From the IMG/VR virus record IMGVR_UViG_3300000101_004941, positions 8,496 to 51,112 of that record: a stretch of 42,617 bases of DNA; one strand, written 5' to 3'. Source of the DNA: a virus. Position numbers and translations under genes: made by a program. Below the pieces are notes generated by a model that was not told the DNA's origin, did no database searches, and saw nothing but the letters and a program-made list of their open reading frames with translations. This document shows positions 27,101-36,200 of the stretch, piece by piece. Positions within the stretch are counted from its first letter, which is position 1, and each line of letters starts with the position of its first letter.

Positions 27101-30100
27101 TTAAGAACGTTGTTATATTGCCAACTAGGTCGCTATCGTCTGTTGTTTTAGCAATACTAGATTCAACAGTTATAATATTTTTATTTACACTATCAATCTT
27201 ATAAAATCCATCAATATTAAGAGAGGTACTATCGTTATGTATTGCATTAATACCTATTATATCACCTTTCGAAATATCTTTAATATTTTCATCTACTGTT
27301 ATATCGAATTTTGTTTCGCCTGGGGCACTTTTTCCAACACGGTTTATTACATAAGGAGTATCAATGTGTTTATATACTGTCCAATCTCTATTTTGGTTTC
27401 CAACCCAAATATAATTATTTTTTGTAATATCTCCAAAATTAAAATCAAGGATATTCTCGTAGTTAGTAACTATTCCTCTAACATCTTGTTGATTTACATA
27501 TCCTGAATTTTTTGTGTAACTATCAAATACATATTTTGCTGGGAACGGCTTATGGTCATAGTTTTTAGATTTTTGATATACTTCATAAGGTTTAATTCTA
27601 TATATTAGATCAGTTTCTTTGCCAGTTGTTGAATTTACTAATTCTATTGGTTGTGGTACTAATCTAAATTTTCCTTCGTCTAATCTAAAGATAACATCAT
27701 CAAACCCTTCTGATGCACCGTATTGTCCATCTTTGATTGCCCATTCTTCATAGAACTCTAAACTATCTTTATCATCACTAGCTAGTGCATCAAATAATTT
27801 TGTAAGTGCATTTTTAGAACCTTTATCTTGGATCATACCTTGATAAAATTTATACTGACTAACATCGTCATTAATAATATTTTGCAAATATTGGCGCTTT
27901 TGATAACCAATTAAATGCTGTGCCATACGTTGTTGTTCAACATCAAAGTTGTCACTATCTAAATCGTAAAAGTCTGCAAACTGATTTGTTTTATATTCAA
28001 AGTTTGCATACAATCCGCCCTCTGGTTTTTCAGAAAGGACATTCCAACTTTTTGCATCAAATGTTTCTGTACCAGGTACTTTGGTGTATGCACTATAATA
28101 AAATTCTTTGTTTTTGACAACAGAGCCAATATCATAATCTGTCCATTGTTCCCATTCTACAATATTAGGTTCGTCAAAAACAAAACCTGGAATATTTAAA
28201 CTTCCGTCCCAATCTGTTGTTCTATATCCTAATACTTTAATTCTTTCTTGTCTATAACCCGGTTGCTGATCAAATATTACATCGCCAAACACTGTACTAT
28301 TATCAATTAATACAACATGTTCCTTTTGTACCAAAGGTAATGATATGAAGTATATGCCGTCGGCTGTATTTTTTGGAGCAAGGGCAAACTCGTTAGGCGA
28401 TCGTCCAATATTTGCAAAGTCTTCTACAAGTTTTTGACCGTCTGCTTTAAATAATCCGTATCCATAAAATCCATCAAAGATATTATCTACCATAGAATAT
28501 GATGTTGTTATTTTTATTTGTTCTGCGCCAGGGCTTAACGTTAGTACACTACCAGCTGCCCAATTTTGTGTGGACCAGAATAAAAACTCATTTACAGTAT
28601 GTCTCCAATCTAGTACTACTTTACTATCGCTTTGGAAATAATCAAAAACAAATCCTTGGCTTTTTAAATACTCTCCGTAACCTAATAAAAAGTCTACAAC
28701 TCCTTGGATGTCTTTAATTATAGTTCCGTATAGCAGTTCTTTGGTTACAGTACTTGAAAACTGTTTTCTAATAAAAGCTGTTCTACCACCCTTTAAAGGT
28801 AATGCAGCTAATTTTGAAAACTGTGTGTCGTCAAATTGATTTGTACTTTGATGTTGTGTTATTGTTCTATAGTAACTTCCTTGGTATTCAACATTTTGAC
28901 CTGCAACATATGTCTTTCCCGAATCCCATACAACAAATTCTTCACTTATACCTCCTATGTTAATACTAGGATCATTTTGTTTAGCTACAGGTGCAAGATA
29001 TTTAAATATTGTATTATTTGGGCTATATCCTTTTATAACATAACCATCTGTTCTGCGTTCAATAATTACACCACTGTATTCAACTGTTTTTATAGGTGAA
29101 CTTGTGTTGAGTATAATTTTATAATTTTCGTCAGGTACAAAGACGTTGCCTTCGTTTGTAGGTGTTCTACTATCTAATATAAGTTTAAATTTTTCAATAT
29201 CAGTAAACCCGGCTAATTTAAAACCAATTTGGTTATCTATTTTAGTAAGATTAGATTTGTAAGTTTTATAATTTTTAAGTACGTCACCTGCCATGTAAGA
29301 TGCAACATAATTTATTAAACCGCTTGTAAAGGTTTGTGTAGCATCTGTAGATGTACTTGGAAAAACTATGTCTTTTAATTCAATCCGTTTGTTAGTAGGT
29401 TTGTATACAATAGATCCGGCATTGTTACGTACTTGGTTAAATCTATCAAATCCTGTACTAAAAATTAAACTAGGTTTATTAATAATAAACGCTTTAATTA
29501 AACTAAATGCATAATCAGAACTATTACGCCAGGCTGATTCTACTGGTGCGCCGTCGCCAAATACGAAACTAAAATCAATAGTATCGGGTTGGTAGTTAGT
29601 AATCCATCCAATACTAAGTGGAGGTAATAAATTTCCTGTTGCATCTGACGGAATATGCTTTAAAAGGTTTGGTCTTTGATACTTTTTTAATATCTTGTAC
29701 TTAACGCCCGGCTGTCTAACAATACCATCTTGTAGATCTGTCCACATTAATAAGTTATCTTTAGTGTACGGTGCTGGACCGTATTGTGTTTCCCACCAGC
29801 TTGGTTTAACAGTAAATCCTAACATTTCCCAAGGATGTGTGTGAGGACGATCAGTATCAAATGCTCTTTTGTAAATTTGTCTCCAAAATCCTGGCAGTAC
29901 TTTTTCGCTAGGCGAATTAGTTGCACTATAGTTGAAAGTAAATGTATTAGATCTTTCAAAGAAATTATGTAAAGTATAATCTGTATCAATAAACTTACTC
30001 CAAGATAAGAAATTACTTAACATAGACTTGTTAATTTCTGCAAATGATATTCCTGTTTCTCTGTATTCACCTGGAACTAAATCATTTATATCTAAAAGTG

Positions 30101-33100
30101 CCGGATCATAACTTATTTTAATATTATTAAAAATTCTTTTTTCTAATTCTAATAACAAGTCATCTCTATAATCACCAAATGCGACAAACCTACTACCGTC
30201 ATGTCCTTGTATAAATGACGTTGTTGTTAAGTATGTATTATCACTATACAACATTGGTTCATAAGCAGGGTACAATCCTAGTTTAGTAGGAGTTGGTGGT
30301 ACATAACTTCCGTTTGTAGTTTCGTATTCGTAAATATCTATTACATCATCTTGTGCCTTAGTTGCTGTGATAACAGCAAATCCATCAGTATTAAATGTGT
30401 AATCTTTGTTGTGTATCAACTGAACGCTGTTTTTATAAACTCCAACGGCTTTTTTTGAAAGGGTAGTGTTATCAAAGACTTGACTTAGAGCAAAAAATGT
30501 TTCGTCTGCATCTAATATTGTATAAGACATTTTTTTGACAGCACCAATTGGAACCATGTCACTGAAATAAAACGGCATTTCTTTGCTTTTTACATTATTA
30601 ATAGTTTGTAGTATGCTATCTACATGATCTTTCGTTGTACCTTGGAATTCTGAATCAAGTGCTACTTGTAAAAATTCACGTTTGAATCTATTATATTCTG
30701 TTCTTGAATAGTCTAATGATTTAACTATATTACAATCTTTATCAGTTATATGATAAAGTGATAAATTCATAGGAGCACTATGCTGTAAGAAGCGTCTACC
30801 TAAACTTGATAAGTTGCTAATATCTCTAAGATTACCAATACCTGGAAATTGTCCACTAAAGTTATCTAAATTTTCAACAATAGTGCTTACATGATCATTA
30901 ACTTCACCTAATGTAAATTCTTTTAGATTTTCGTTTTTTGGATTTCTTTCTAACGAAGCTGGTATTTCGTAGAATCCGTTTTCATTCTTTACAGCTTTAG
31001 ATTTAGTTTTAATAATTACATCATCATTAAGTGTTAGTGCATTGTTAAAAACAACTACAGAATTATTTTGAATATTGGTTGTAATAGTATAATTAATATT
31101 TTCAAATTGTAACGTATTATTAAGATAAACTCTTACCCATAAATCATTTAATAGTCCGCTGTTATTATATACATCAATCTCAAATCCAGTTGTTGTGTTA
31201 TCAAAAACATACTGTCTAATAACAGGTTGGTCAGATAATGTTGTAACTTTTTTCCAACCACTTATAGTTTCAAATGTGTTTAACTCTGAGTATTTTCTTA
31301 GATAGCCAATGTCAGTGTTTACAGTTAAGATATTATTATCTGTAGTATAAGTCATACTATCTTGTAATATATCATAATTAAAAACAATATCGCCTACATT
31401 AGATATACTACGATAACTTAAAGGAAATCCTAGTTCTGTATCTGCTGTTCCTGTACCTTGTTTATAACTAAACAATTTATTACCTACAAATGTTGTTGCT
31501 TCATAGGTAACAGAATCACCGTAACTATTTCCGTTACTGTCAAAAATGTCAAACAAAGGAGGTTGATTTGTATCTGTCTTTTGCTGTGTTTCTATCCAAA
31601 CGCTATTTTGATAATGTAGCATCTTACCTTTAAACACATTACCATTTAGTGCAAGTACTGTTTCATTTTCTTGAGGAATACTATCTGATACTTCTTTAAG
31701 TGTAATTTGATTGTTGGTACTTTGTCCTCCTGCAAATTTGATTATATCTACTTCAAAAATTCTACCTTTTACAAGTATATCAGTATCTGCTGTAAACAAA
31801 ATACGCATACCTTTAACAATATCAATCCCGTCAATGTTATAACCTATGCCGCCTTCGATAGTACTAAAAACATCCGTAGTAAAATTATCTATTAAGTCAA
31901 CATCTTTTTTAATTTTTGTACCAAAGTTATGTAATTTAATATCTGCTTCAAATTCAATAATAGGTCTTTTTGCACGTTGCAATTGATCTAATTCTGACAG
32001 TTCGTTATTCTGAATTGCACTTGTTTCAATTACACTTTTATGAAACCATCTATTATATCTTGCCCAAAGATTTCCATCCTTTGACGAACGGTTAATTACC
32101 AAATAGTCTTTTTTAGTTGGATAACCAATTGCTTTACCAAACGGCAATCTATCAAATCCGTTAGCATCAAAAGCAACATCGATGTCATCTGTAAAATCAG
32201 TTGGAACATTAAGATTGGTTTCTGGTACGAGTTTTATTCTATCACCAACACCTTCTACGTAAAATGCACCTTCAGCATAAGAAACCGGTTCTACTTCACC
32301 AGTAAAAAATATTTTCATACCGTTAGATAAATCTACACCATTACTTGCTTTATATGTTTGTTTTCCTAGTATTTCTTTTTCGACATCAATAAATGTTGCT
32401 TCACTAATATCTTTTACAACTATAGTTCCGCTTGCTTGCAAATCGTTTGCAGCCATGTAATAAAGTATATCAGGTGTATCAGTTCCTAGTTGTAATGTGC
32501 TTACACCCTTTTCTAAACCTTGGACACTTACGCCTTCTAAAACAAGTATACTGGAACTATCTAAATCAAATCCTTCGTCTAATGTTTTTTTAGTTTTTAT
32601 TGTAAATGGTAAATTTGGTGTATCAATATCAAACTTATATGTTATCCCTCTATATAACGTTATTGTAGGATTATTTGTTAAGCCGTCTGGACTAAAAATA
32701 TATGTATTATTATCAACGTTATCACCAATTCTTATTGTGTAGGTGCTTTCAACATCAATTGTATTCCCGGGAAGCCCAAAACTTTGAGGACCGTTTGGCA
32801 ACCAGTAGTATTCTCTAAAATTAGTAAGTTTATCCCAATCTACATGAGGATCCCAAGCATAAAATTCTTGCTGATTTAGTACACTGTGATCCTTTGTACC
32901 TTTATTAAAACTATCAAGCTGGTTAACATAATCATTATAGTCTTTATAAAATGTAACGTTACCTAAATTATCTTTTATAACACTAGCTGGCTCTAATTGA
33001 TAATTTTGTCTATCACTACTTACTTCAGATACATAATTATCATTTGCTTTATATGCTTTGGCAGTTTTTCTACCAACATATCCATTTAACTTTTCAACTA

Positions 33101-33254
33101 CGCCAGGCTGTATAAGCTGGTCCATTGTGCTTGCTAAAAACTTTTTATTAGCAGGTGTCCTATAGTATCTTGGTAAATGGCTAGCACTTTCTCTTTTACG
33201 ATTTTCATTGCCGCCTGGCAACGGCTGGTCTGATTGATCTTTATTATATGCCAT
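18099..33254 (-). CDS. Giant virion structural protein, 5051 aa (gp7/gp8 slot)
   Basis: One uninterrupted 15.2 kb frame starting directly at the gp6 stop (TAATG). The N-terminus (RYYRTPANKKFL, QLIQPGVVEKLNGYVGRK) and Trp/Tyr-rich blocks such as KPSWWETQYGPAPYT look like a large marine T4-like virion protein. Inside are several repeat families. FG-GAP-like propeller blades lie near residues 2200-2270 (LFGSSMAVDDRNTTLIVSTP, KFGAGLAISPDGKYIIIGSP) and again at 3000-3200 (FGQAIAISDDGMYIAIAAP, RFGWELQYDGNKLFVTS). Two GQGY-x2-PP glycine-rich repeats are near 3620 and 3980. In the last 1000 residues, 'ADGST-x-Y' beta modules recur (VFTADGTTATYNLDFTPTSV). T4 gp7 is about 1030 residues, so this is about five times longer. 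No enzyme motif seen. Probably a baseplate wedge/fibre-network protein. Confidence 0.85.
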   Translation of the reverse strand: MAYNKDQSDQPLPGGNENRKRESASHLPRYYRTPANKKFLASTMDQLIQPGVVEKLNGYVGRKTAKAYKANDNYVSEVSSDRQNYQLEPASVIKDNLGNVTFYKDYNDYVNQLDSFNKGTKDHSVLNQQEFYAWDPHVDWDKLTNFREYYWLPNGPQSFGLPGNTIDVESTYTIRIGDNVDNNTYIFSPDGLTNNPTITLYRGITYKFDIDTPNLPFTIKTKKTLDEGFDLDSSSILVLEGVSVQGLEKGVSTLQLGTDTPDILYYMAANDLQASGTIVVKDISEATFIDVEKEILGKQTYKASNGVDLSNGMKIFFTGEVEPVSYAEGAFYVEGVGDRIKLVPETNLNVPTDFTDDIDVAFDANGFDRLPFGKAIGYPTKKDYLVINRSSKDGNLWARYNRWFHKSVIETSAIQNNELSELDQLQRAKRPIIEFEADIKLHNFGTKIKKDVDLIDNFTTDVFSTIEGGIGYNIDGIDIVKGMRILFTADTDILVKGRIFEVDIIKFAGGQSTNNQITLKEVSDSIPQENETVLALNGNVFKGKMLHYQNSVWIETQQKTDTNQPPLFDIFDSNGNSYGDSVTYEATTFVGNKLFSYKQGTGTADTELGFPLSYRSISNVGDIVFNYDILQDSMTYTTDNNILTVNTDIGYLRKYSELNTFETISGWKKVTTLSDQPVIRQYVFDNTTTGFEIDVYNNSGLLNDLWVRVYLNNTLQFENINYTITTNIQNNSVVVFNNALTLNDDVIIKTKSKAVKNENGFYEIPASLERNPKNENLKEFTLGEVNDHVSTIVENLDNFSGQFPGIGNLRDISNLSSLGRRFLQHSAPMNLSLYHITDKDCNIVKSLDYSRTEYNRFKREFLQVALDSEFQGTTKDHVDSILQTINNVKSKEMPFYFSDMVPIGAVKKMSYTILDADETFFALSQVFDNTTLSKKAVGVYKNSVQLIHNKDYTFNTDGFAVITATKAQDDVIDIYEYETTNGSYVPPTPTKLGLYPAYEPMLYSDNTYLTTTSFIQGHDGSRFVAFGDYRDDLLLELEKRIFNNIKISYDPALLDINDLVPGEYRETGISFAEINKSMLSNFLSWSKFIDTDYTLHNFFERSNTFTFNYSATNSPSEKVLPGFWRQIYKRAFDTDRPHTHPWEMLGFTVKPSWWETQYGPAPYTKDNLLMWTDLQDGIVRQPGVKYKILKKYQRPNLLKHIPSDATGNLLPPLSIGWITNYQPDTIDFSFVFGDGAPVESAWRNSSDYAFSLIKAFIINKPSLIFSTGFDRFNQVRNNAGSIVYKPTNKRIELKDIVFPSTSTDATQTFTSGLINYVASYMAGDVLKNYKTYKSNLTKIDNQIGFKLAGFTDIEKFKLILDSRTPTNEGNVFVPDENYKIILNTSSPIKTVEYSGVIIERRTDGYVIKGYSPNNTIFKYLAPVAKQNDPSINIGGISEEFVVWDSGKTYVAGQNVEYQGSYYRTITQHQSTNQFDDTQFSKLAALPLKGGRTAFIRKQFSSTVTKELLYGTIIKDIQGVVDFLLGYGEYLKSQGFVFDYFQSDSKVVLDWRHTVNEFLFWSTQNWAAGSVLTLSPGAEQIKITTSYSMVDNIFDGFYGYGLFKADGQKLVEDFANIGRSPNEFALAPKNTADGIYFISLPLVQKEHVVLIDNSTVFGDVIFDQQPGYRQERIKVLGYRTTDWDGSLNIPGFVFDEPNIVEWEQWTDYDIGSVVKNKEFYYSAYTKVPGTETFDAKSWNVLSEKPEGGLYANFEYKTNQFADFYDLDSDNFDVEQQRMAQHLIGYQKRQYLQNIINDDVSQYKFYQGMIQDKGSKNALTKLFDALASDDKDSLEFYEEWAIKDGQYGASEGFDDVIFRLDEGKFRLVPQPIELVNSTTGKETDLIYRIKPYEVYQKSKNYDHKPFPAKYVFDSYTKNSGYVNQQDVRGIVTNYENILDFNFGDITKNNYIWVGNQNRDWTVYKHIDTPYVINRVGKSAPGETKFDITVDENIKDISKGDIIGINAIHNDSTSLNIDGFYKIDSVNKNIITVESSIAKTTDDSDLVGNITTFLKVRATNIVDANNIAQTNLNGNDLLWVDKITQNNEWAVYKNTNSFNELQRIENPVTNASGNIQSITLDSASTTIFNQGFHNLAKYDRITFSGIEGTVELNNTSKYIGGTINSNSFQLYDDADLTVPTNSSSFTAHTFNTGTWVNNGSLFGSSMAVDDRNTTLIVSTPESEDGKVYVYNRPTNALTYTLTQTIEPFKFGNDRQKFGAGLAISPDGKYIIIGSPDASNVKTKYSGAFQNAVDYPKNSIVGKDQGLWRAKIDIEGEEANIVFNSFSSVAENIISAGLQNDNTNFISTLLVGDYAIDPNNSLLAFNGQPTSHILVRAPFSLYEGSGINDQVRLQWNSITYANQDLASLTARAPFNGSHSAITDAFLSQEHTIQKKIDEVLYVNSSTTAVVIGDILQTPNATGTVEYTKLVGAELLIYLRDVNGAFNASDSLFRNDGDFIGEYIKQGPTDPVDTSTVWGGYWWIDTPVYTPTSSTTNIDKGAGLVYWDLISDSTPTGRYYYSSLDYITTDISSQNTFTGYLRTLTYRGLPGAGGSNATFSSNLYVMRAPKALSDTISPGDPVSVYVNQLPQYTTGTFKDITTIGLSTTTTNQTRNVYDVWDGYINLDFTKTDASDNPFEPRPGDTVRDLTTGATAEVTFYQRNSLNATIFVKNLTGTFSVGDDYGQNAEIERLATPGDPDVNRTIDNVMGEIQFTSLGYTPAGIGKMLVFDSGNPIALSAEDNINEIEYWMYSEGNVLGIPRQANPPTSINNDWEQVYKIPAESTGTPSGLTNEGLYSVYSRSAPGRYDEIGTYTVPEQQANFKLGSDIKITKDSNGLYRTMVHAEGTKTAGLPGRIYFIKTGTENNITYTWEYAKNKKYKGVFSDNISYFTGDVVYRENPAVSGTGVLYVSKTNIAPGVFDTTDWTSTDDLIDYVGFIPNSSGTSVVNDSTDGSSVLDQDQLSTFGSQFDINKNGDVLIANALYDSTVPNQVVVYRQNNGFWERGQELQAPDKTSGFGQAIAISDDGMYIAIAAPFNDDYNADQGKVSIYQQVNGVFTFLQDLQSPNNERAERFGWELQYDGNKLFVTSRNGDSTQTTTFDSNTTRFDNAFTEIVEERIDVGVVFVYEKTPTGMLFAQTIQIPDNDINTFGRNIHAKQNHFYVGLTSKVESNAQGQVIDFRIDENVNMWETYRSSNQTVDVQKIKKIFLYNIVDNELLTYLDYIDPIQGKVAGPAEQELTYKTYYDPAVYSVSNNASAIKDETASWGPEQLGEVWWNLTNAKFYNPYQGSIEYAAQSWNKVFQGNTIDIYEWVESDILPSAWDAQADTEQGFANGFSGQSLYGDTSYSTRRVYNDVSKTFLNKYYFWVTDKTIVPDQEFRKIDTRDIAQYITDPAAKGHKFVALISPSKFVLYNCDSLIKGTDVALNVQFWKIKNQDQNVHNQYQIVSEGLETSQPNPDVVIKWFDSLIGYDAQSRIVPDPTLSEKEKYGSLNRPRQSWFKNKNEALKQFIERVNLVLTKNLIIDDKDISKLSLSEPKLTTVSNLYDVEVETVADLKTVGTDKIQRATVTPVIKDGKITDVVITNPGQGYRFPPTITIAGSGSGAELLPIIDGAGKITSVTVISQGTYYDSNTILTVRNFAVLVKADETLSGKWALYERENSTWNRIRSQSYNVSIFWNYIDWYATGYNDTTDIDYLIDNSYELTSLDNLVGSVVKISNVGTGGWLLIEKISSIDTEDYTQNYKTIGRENGTINFKNTLYDSLAASTGFDTISFDTKIFDSEPIKELRIILNSIKDDLLIDELLVEFNKLFFAGLRYVFSEQTYVDWAFKTSFIKAKHNVGTLRKDITFNNDNLPSYEAYVKEVKPFSTKIREYLSAYEGIDPTKTVTSDFDLPAAYNSLEGKILPKDIKVVSDVLVGNTTELESYPNKNWLDNSSYSIVSVTPVDGGQGYTSPPVLTLTGGGGTGTILKTYLGTKGDVTKVDVVVSGTGYYSSPTVSVNGNLVEGGRDATFSVELGNNPVRGIKTSVRFDRTSGTYVYTQIDQTQTFTASGSQFEFNLNWPIDLKITDVSVFKNNIEQLSNEYSYINKLDKQASYERYYGQISFTSKPDANDVIIVNYKISPDLFQAADRINTLYNPQEGQLGKDLGQLMTGIDYGGVEVKSFGMSQGQGWDSDAWFGSTWDSYDNTYDDEIFELGDSTTLFNFSKPLVTGVEYHVYKNGIRIDDPNFGTAQQTNPNALVQSITGAGQTAWSRTDDDYDVTNYVAFDEESVAFGNTDVVIFRKSTSDGTFLPNEQTYDSIIQGGNLNYSTATGLESADITIDGDGFVTPTTSAGPEEQIPGQLLDTVDIKVYERPKGGGSQITSTNYNGNGSKVTFKIGAEPLTTESVFVKVAGNIQKLGADNDYTINFNDNTITLSTAPVINAKVNILTLGVSGNKIIDIDTIVADGSTTSFLTTVRYKANLQNIITKDGLPIENVVSKSKKADGAAGNALIKFAVPPTAGTEIKYVFFEDDLLVKNYSEVNVETITADGSSLAYDITTVPSVQQPLHFKTIVKQGNKIYDSGYSLRHITTSTKLEYQIEEWQFPPGTIDSRYVEVYLNGVILETVQYNLIVGASTVIRLKGEVQQKDGDILDIFVMTNGEYRFGYVDPSSRLFVKTPNQIYFDTAIAEGEEIEIFTFSNHDWQDIQTINYDVVDRINLTPGSVEYQKYIHLHNGLIKLNNPAIDAQYLWVSINGQLLTPSVDYYVTDNKQYVKIETKISLNDTVQVIHFSASKTQNKFGWSQFKDMLNRTQYIRLNNEQEVTLAKDLYQYDQSITVINGDALPSPIAGSIKPAVIMIDGERIEYFVRNGNVISQYRRGTLGTGVKHMYPENTVVLNVSGKNSMPYKDETLTTVFTADGTTATYNLDFTPTSVNEFEVFVAGRRLRKNAIDSYKFDDVNGPLAQDSPEGDQTLTAEFTLNGNQLALTTTPVQNTKVIIVRKQGQRWSEPGISLVDSDSNISRFLRAATVDLPR

Positions 33255-36200
33255 TAGTAGCCTGAGCCTCCACTTGAGCTTGAACTAGAACTAGATGAAC
33301 TAGAACTAGATGAACTGGATGAACTAGAACTGGATGAACTAGATGATGAATTTATATTAGAACTTGTTATTCCAATGTTACCTGTAGCTGTTGAAGTTGT
33401 TGTAATTGCGCCGTCTGCTTTAAGACGTGTAGCTGTGATATTATCTATAATTGCTACGTCAGTTACTGTTGCTCCGCTAATAAATATTTCGTCTGATTCA
33501 GATTTTATTTCAAATAAACTACCAAACGTTTGATCTTTTTGTTTTGGTACAATTACAAAAGTAACAATAGTGGGTGCTAATTGTTGCATCACATATGCTG
33601 TTAATTCTGTAAAATAAAATGTTTCTCCAAAGTCCCAGTTATCTAATGCAAAAAATTCATTAATTGCACTTATAACTCTTGATTTAACTTCATTATCGTT
33701 TACTACAATATCTGGATTTTTTACAATTTTAAAATCTGCTTGGAATTCAGCATTGGCTTTTGTTCCAAATAAAATTTTATATTTTACCGGATGATATATA
33801 ATTTCATCACTTAGCGATTTAATGTTGTTAAGTGTTGCTCCATAATTTAAAAACAAACTATCGCTACTAGGTGCTAAAGGTTTAGTAGTTACAATGTTAT
33901 CTAAATATTGTCTAAAACTATTATCATATGATCTAGTTAACAAATATGTATCTACAATATTACTTACACTAGGGTCTATACGTGTACTTTCATCAGCAGC
34001 ATGCACATAATGGAATTTAATATTATCACGTCCAATTTGTGCTCTATACTTTTGTGAAATATTTAAATTACTTGTAGTTTTATCAAGTATTTCAAAAATA
34101 TTTTCATCTACATAATAAAATATTTGTCCATCAGTATATAACGTAGTTGATCCTAAACTTGCTTTATTTTGTAGTGTAATAATATCTAAAACACTATTAG
34201 GTTTATAAAACCATTCTTCAACTCCGTCAATACTTGTTATTTTTTCTGAAAATATATACTTTCGTAAGGGGTTATTTGTTTCATTAACAATTACATCAAA
34301 TAAATCTGGATCGTCAACCACTCCGTCATCATCTTCGTCAAAGAAACTTACTTGCACTTTTTTACTATTAACATATCCTTCAGTATCTCTATAATCCTCT
34401 ACAATCTCCCAATCATAATCAACAGTATAAGGTACTGGATTTGAAGTAGGATCTTTTTGATTAATACTTAACACACTAATTTTATCTTTAATTATTTTTC
34501 CAGTCCTATTATTGTAAACTTTGTCACTGTTATCAAAATAAAACCTTACCTCTTCGTCACTTTCAAACAAGTATCTCGAACCTCTATATGTTATTGTATA
34601 TGTTTCACCATTTGTTTCAAATAATAACAGCCAGCTTGCATCTAGTTGTTGGTTAGTGTTGTCACCAGTTTTACCAATACTAAACGAACTTGCACTATCT
34701 AAATTAGTAGAAGATATTAGTCTCCATTCTCCTAAATTTACATCAAATCTTAGTCCAAACGTTTTATATGCAAAAATTTGATCTACAAGTTGTGTTTGCA
34801 CAGATGATTGTATACTATTTGCAATTCTAGGAATAATTTGTGTAAGTTTTGCTCCTTGCGGAATAATATCATTTATTAATACAGGCCCTGTCCCGTCATC
34901 AGCAACAATTGTTCCGTTTTCTGATACACTTACAATGTTTGCCCAAAGGTATTCTACTGAACCTGGATGATCAGCAACTCCGTCCATGATCTTGTTGCCT
35001 TCAGTAGACATAAAATGTTTACCACTAGGTGGGATAAATTTTAATAAGGTTCCTGTTCTTATAAGTTTTAGTGTACTTGCTGTAAACCTACCTAGTTGTT
35101 GTCTAGTTCCAGAAGTGTTTGTAAAATAACCAGTGTTTTGATTTGAATCTACAGTACTGCTATTCCATACAAGTCCTAAGTCACCTACTAATATTTTCGG
35201 AAAATTAGTAAGATAATAATTTTTTATTTTTCTGTTTGTTAAAACAGGTTGTACAACATTTGCTAGGGCTCCTTCAATGTCGGTTTTTGTAACAAAGTCA
35301 AATCCTACTTTTGTATCAATAAACTCTCTTGTTAGAATTCCGTCTATTGAAAATAAATTTGTTTTACTGTATCTACCCGTTGCATCTACTAGGTCTAAGT
35401 ACCTGCTTATTCCGCTTGCTGTTCTATTAACACTTTTTACTTTAATAATTTCTTGGCTTGAAGTTAATGGAGCAATTTGATAATCTTCAGCTGTTACCAT
35501 TCTATTCTGTGTATAATAACTAGATGGTGCATTACGCTTTATACTTGCACTTGTTTCACTAATACTTGCATTATCTACTGTATACTTTAGTTGGAATACT
35601 AACGTAAGATTTTCAGACTTTCCAGTTTTGCTCAAATAAGGAATTTGTACACTTATACCACGCATATCTTTAGGATCTATTATAAGTCTTTCATTTTTTC
35701 CTGTTCTATAATATATCTTAAAATTACCTTGAGGTAAATTTCCAAACGTGCCATCTGAAAATATTAAACTAATTCTGTCATTTGCTCTAGTTAATACACT
35801 AAAGATATTTCTAATACTTTTACTTAAACTATTATAAACTACGTTGTTACCTTCAACAGCTTGTACTTTTGTCCATAACTCTTGTTCTAATCCATACTCG
35901 TCTACTGAATATAGCCAGACATCACTGTTGTTTACGTTAGTTGCATCTATACTTACTACTTGATTAGTACTAGGCGAATCAACAATAAAAGAACCATTAT
36001 CTAATGTGCCTTGTCTAAAATGACAAAAATAACCGCTGTTTGTACTGCTTGGTCCTTTACCGTCATTTCTATATAAAAATGCAAAGTTGTTGCCTGGATA
36101 AGGAGCTTCTTCTTCAATTACTCCATTATTAACATCTGTACTTACGATTTCAAATCTACTAGTACTACCACTAATATTTTTGTTAAATCCAAAAACCGGA

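Noticed and set aside
33260-33350. The repeated DNA in the gp6 C-terminus as a CRISPR-like or recombination repeat
   Set aside because: The units are short, have no spacers and encode an unbroken serine run in frame.
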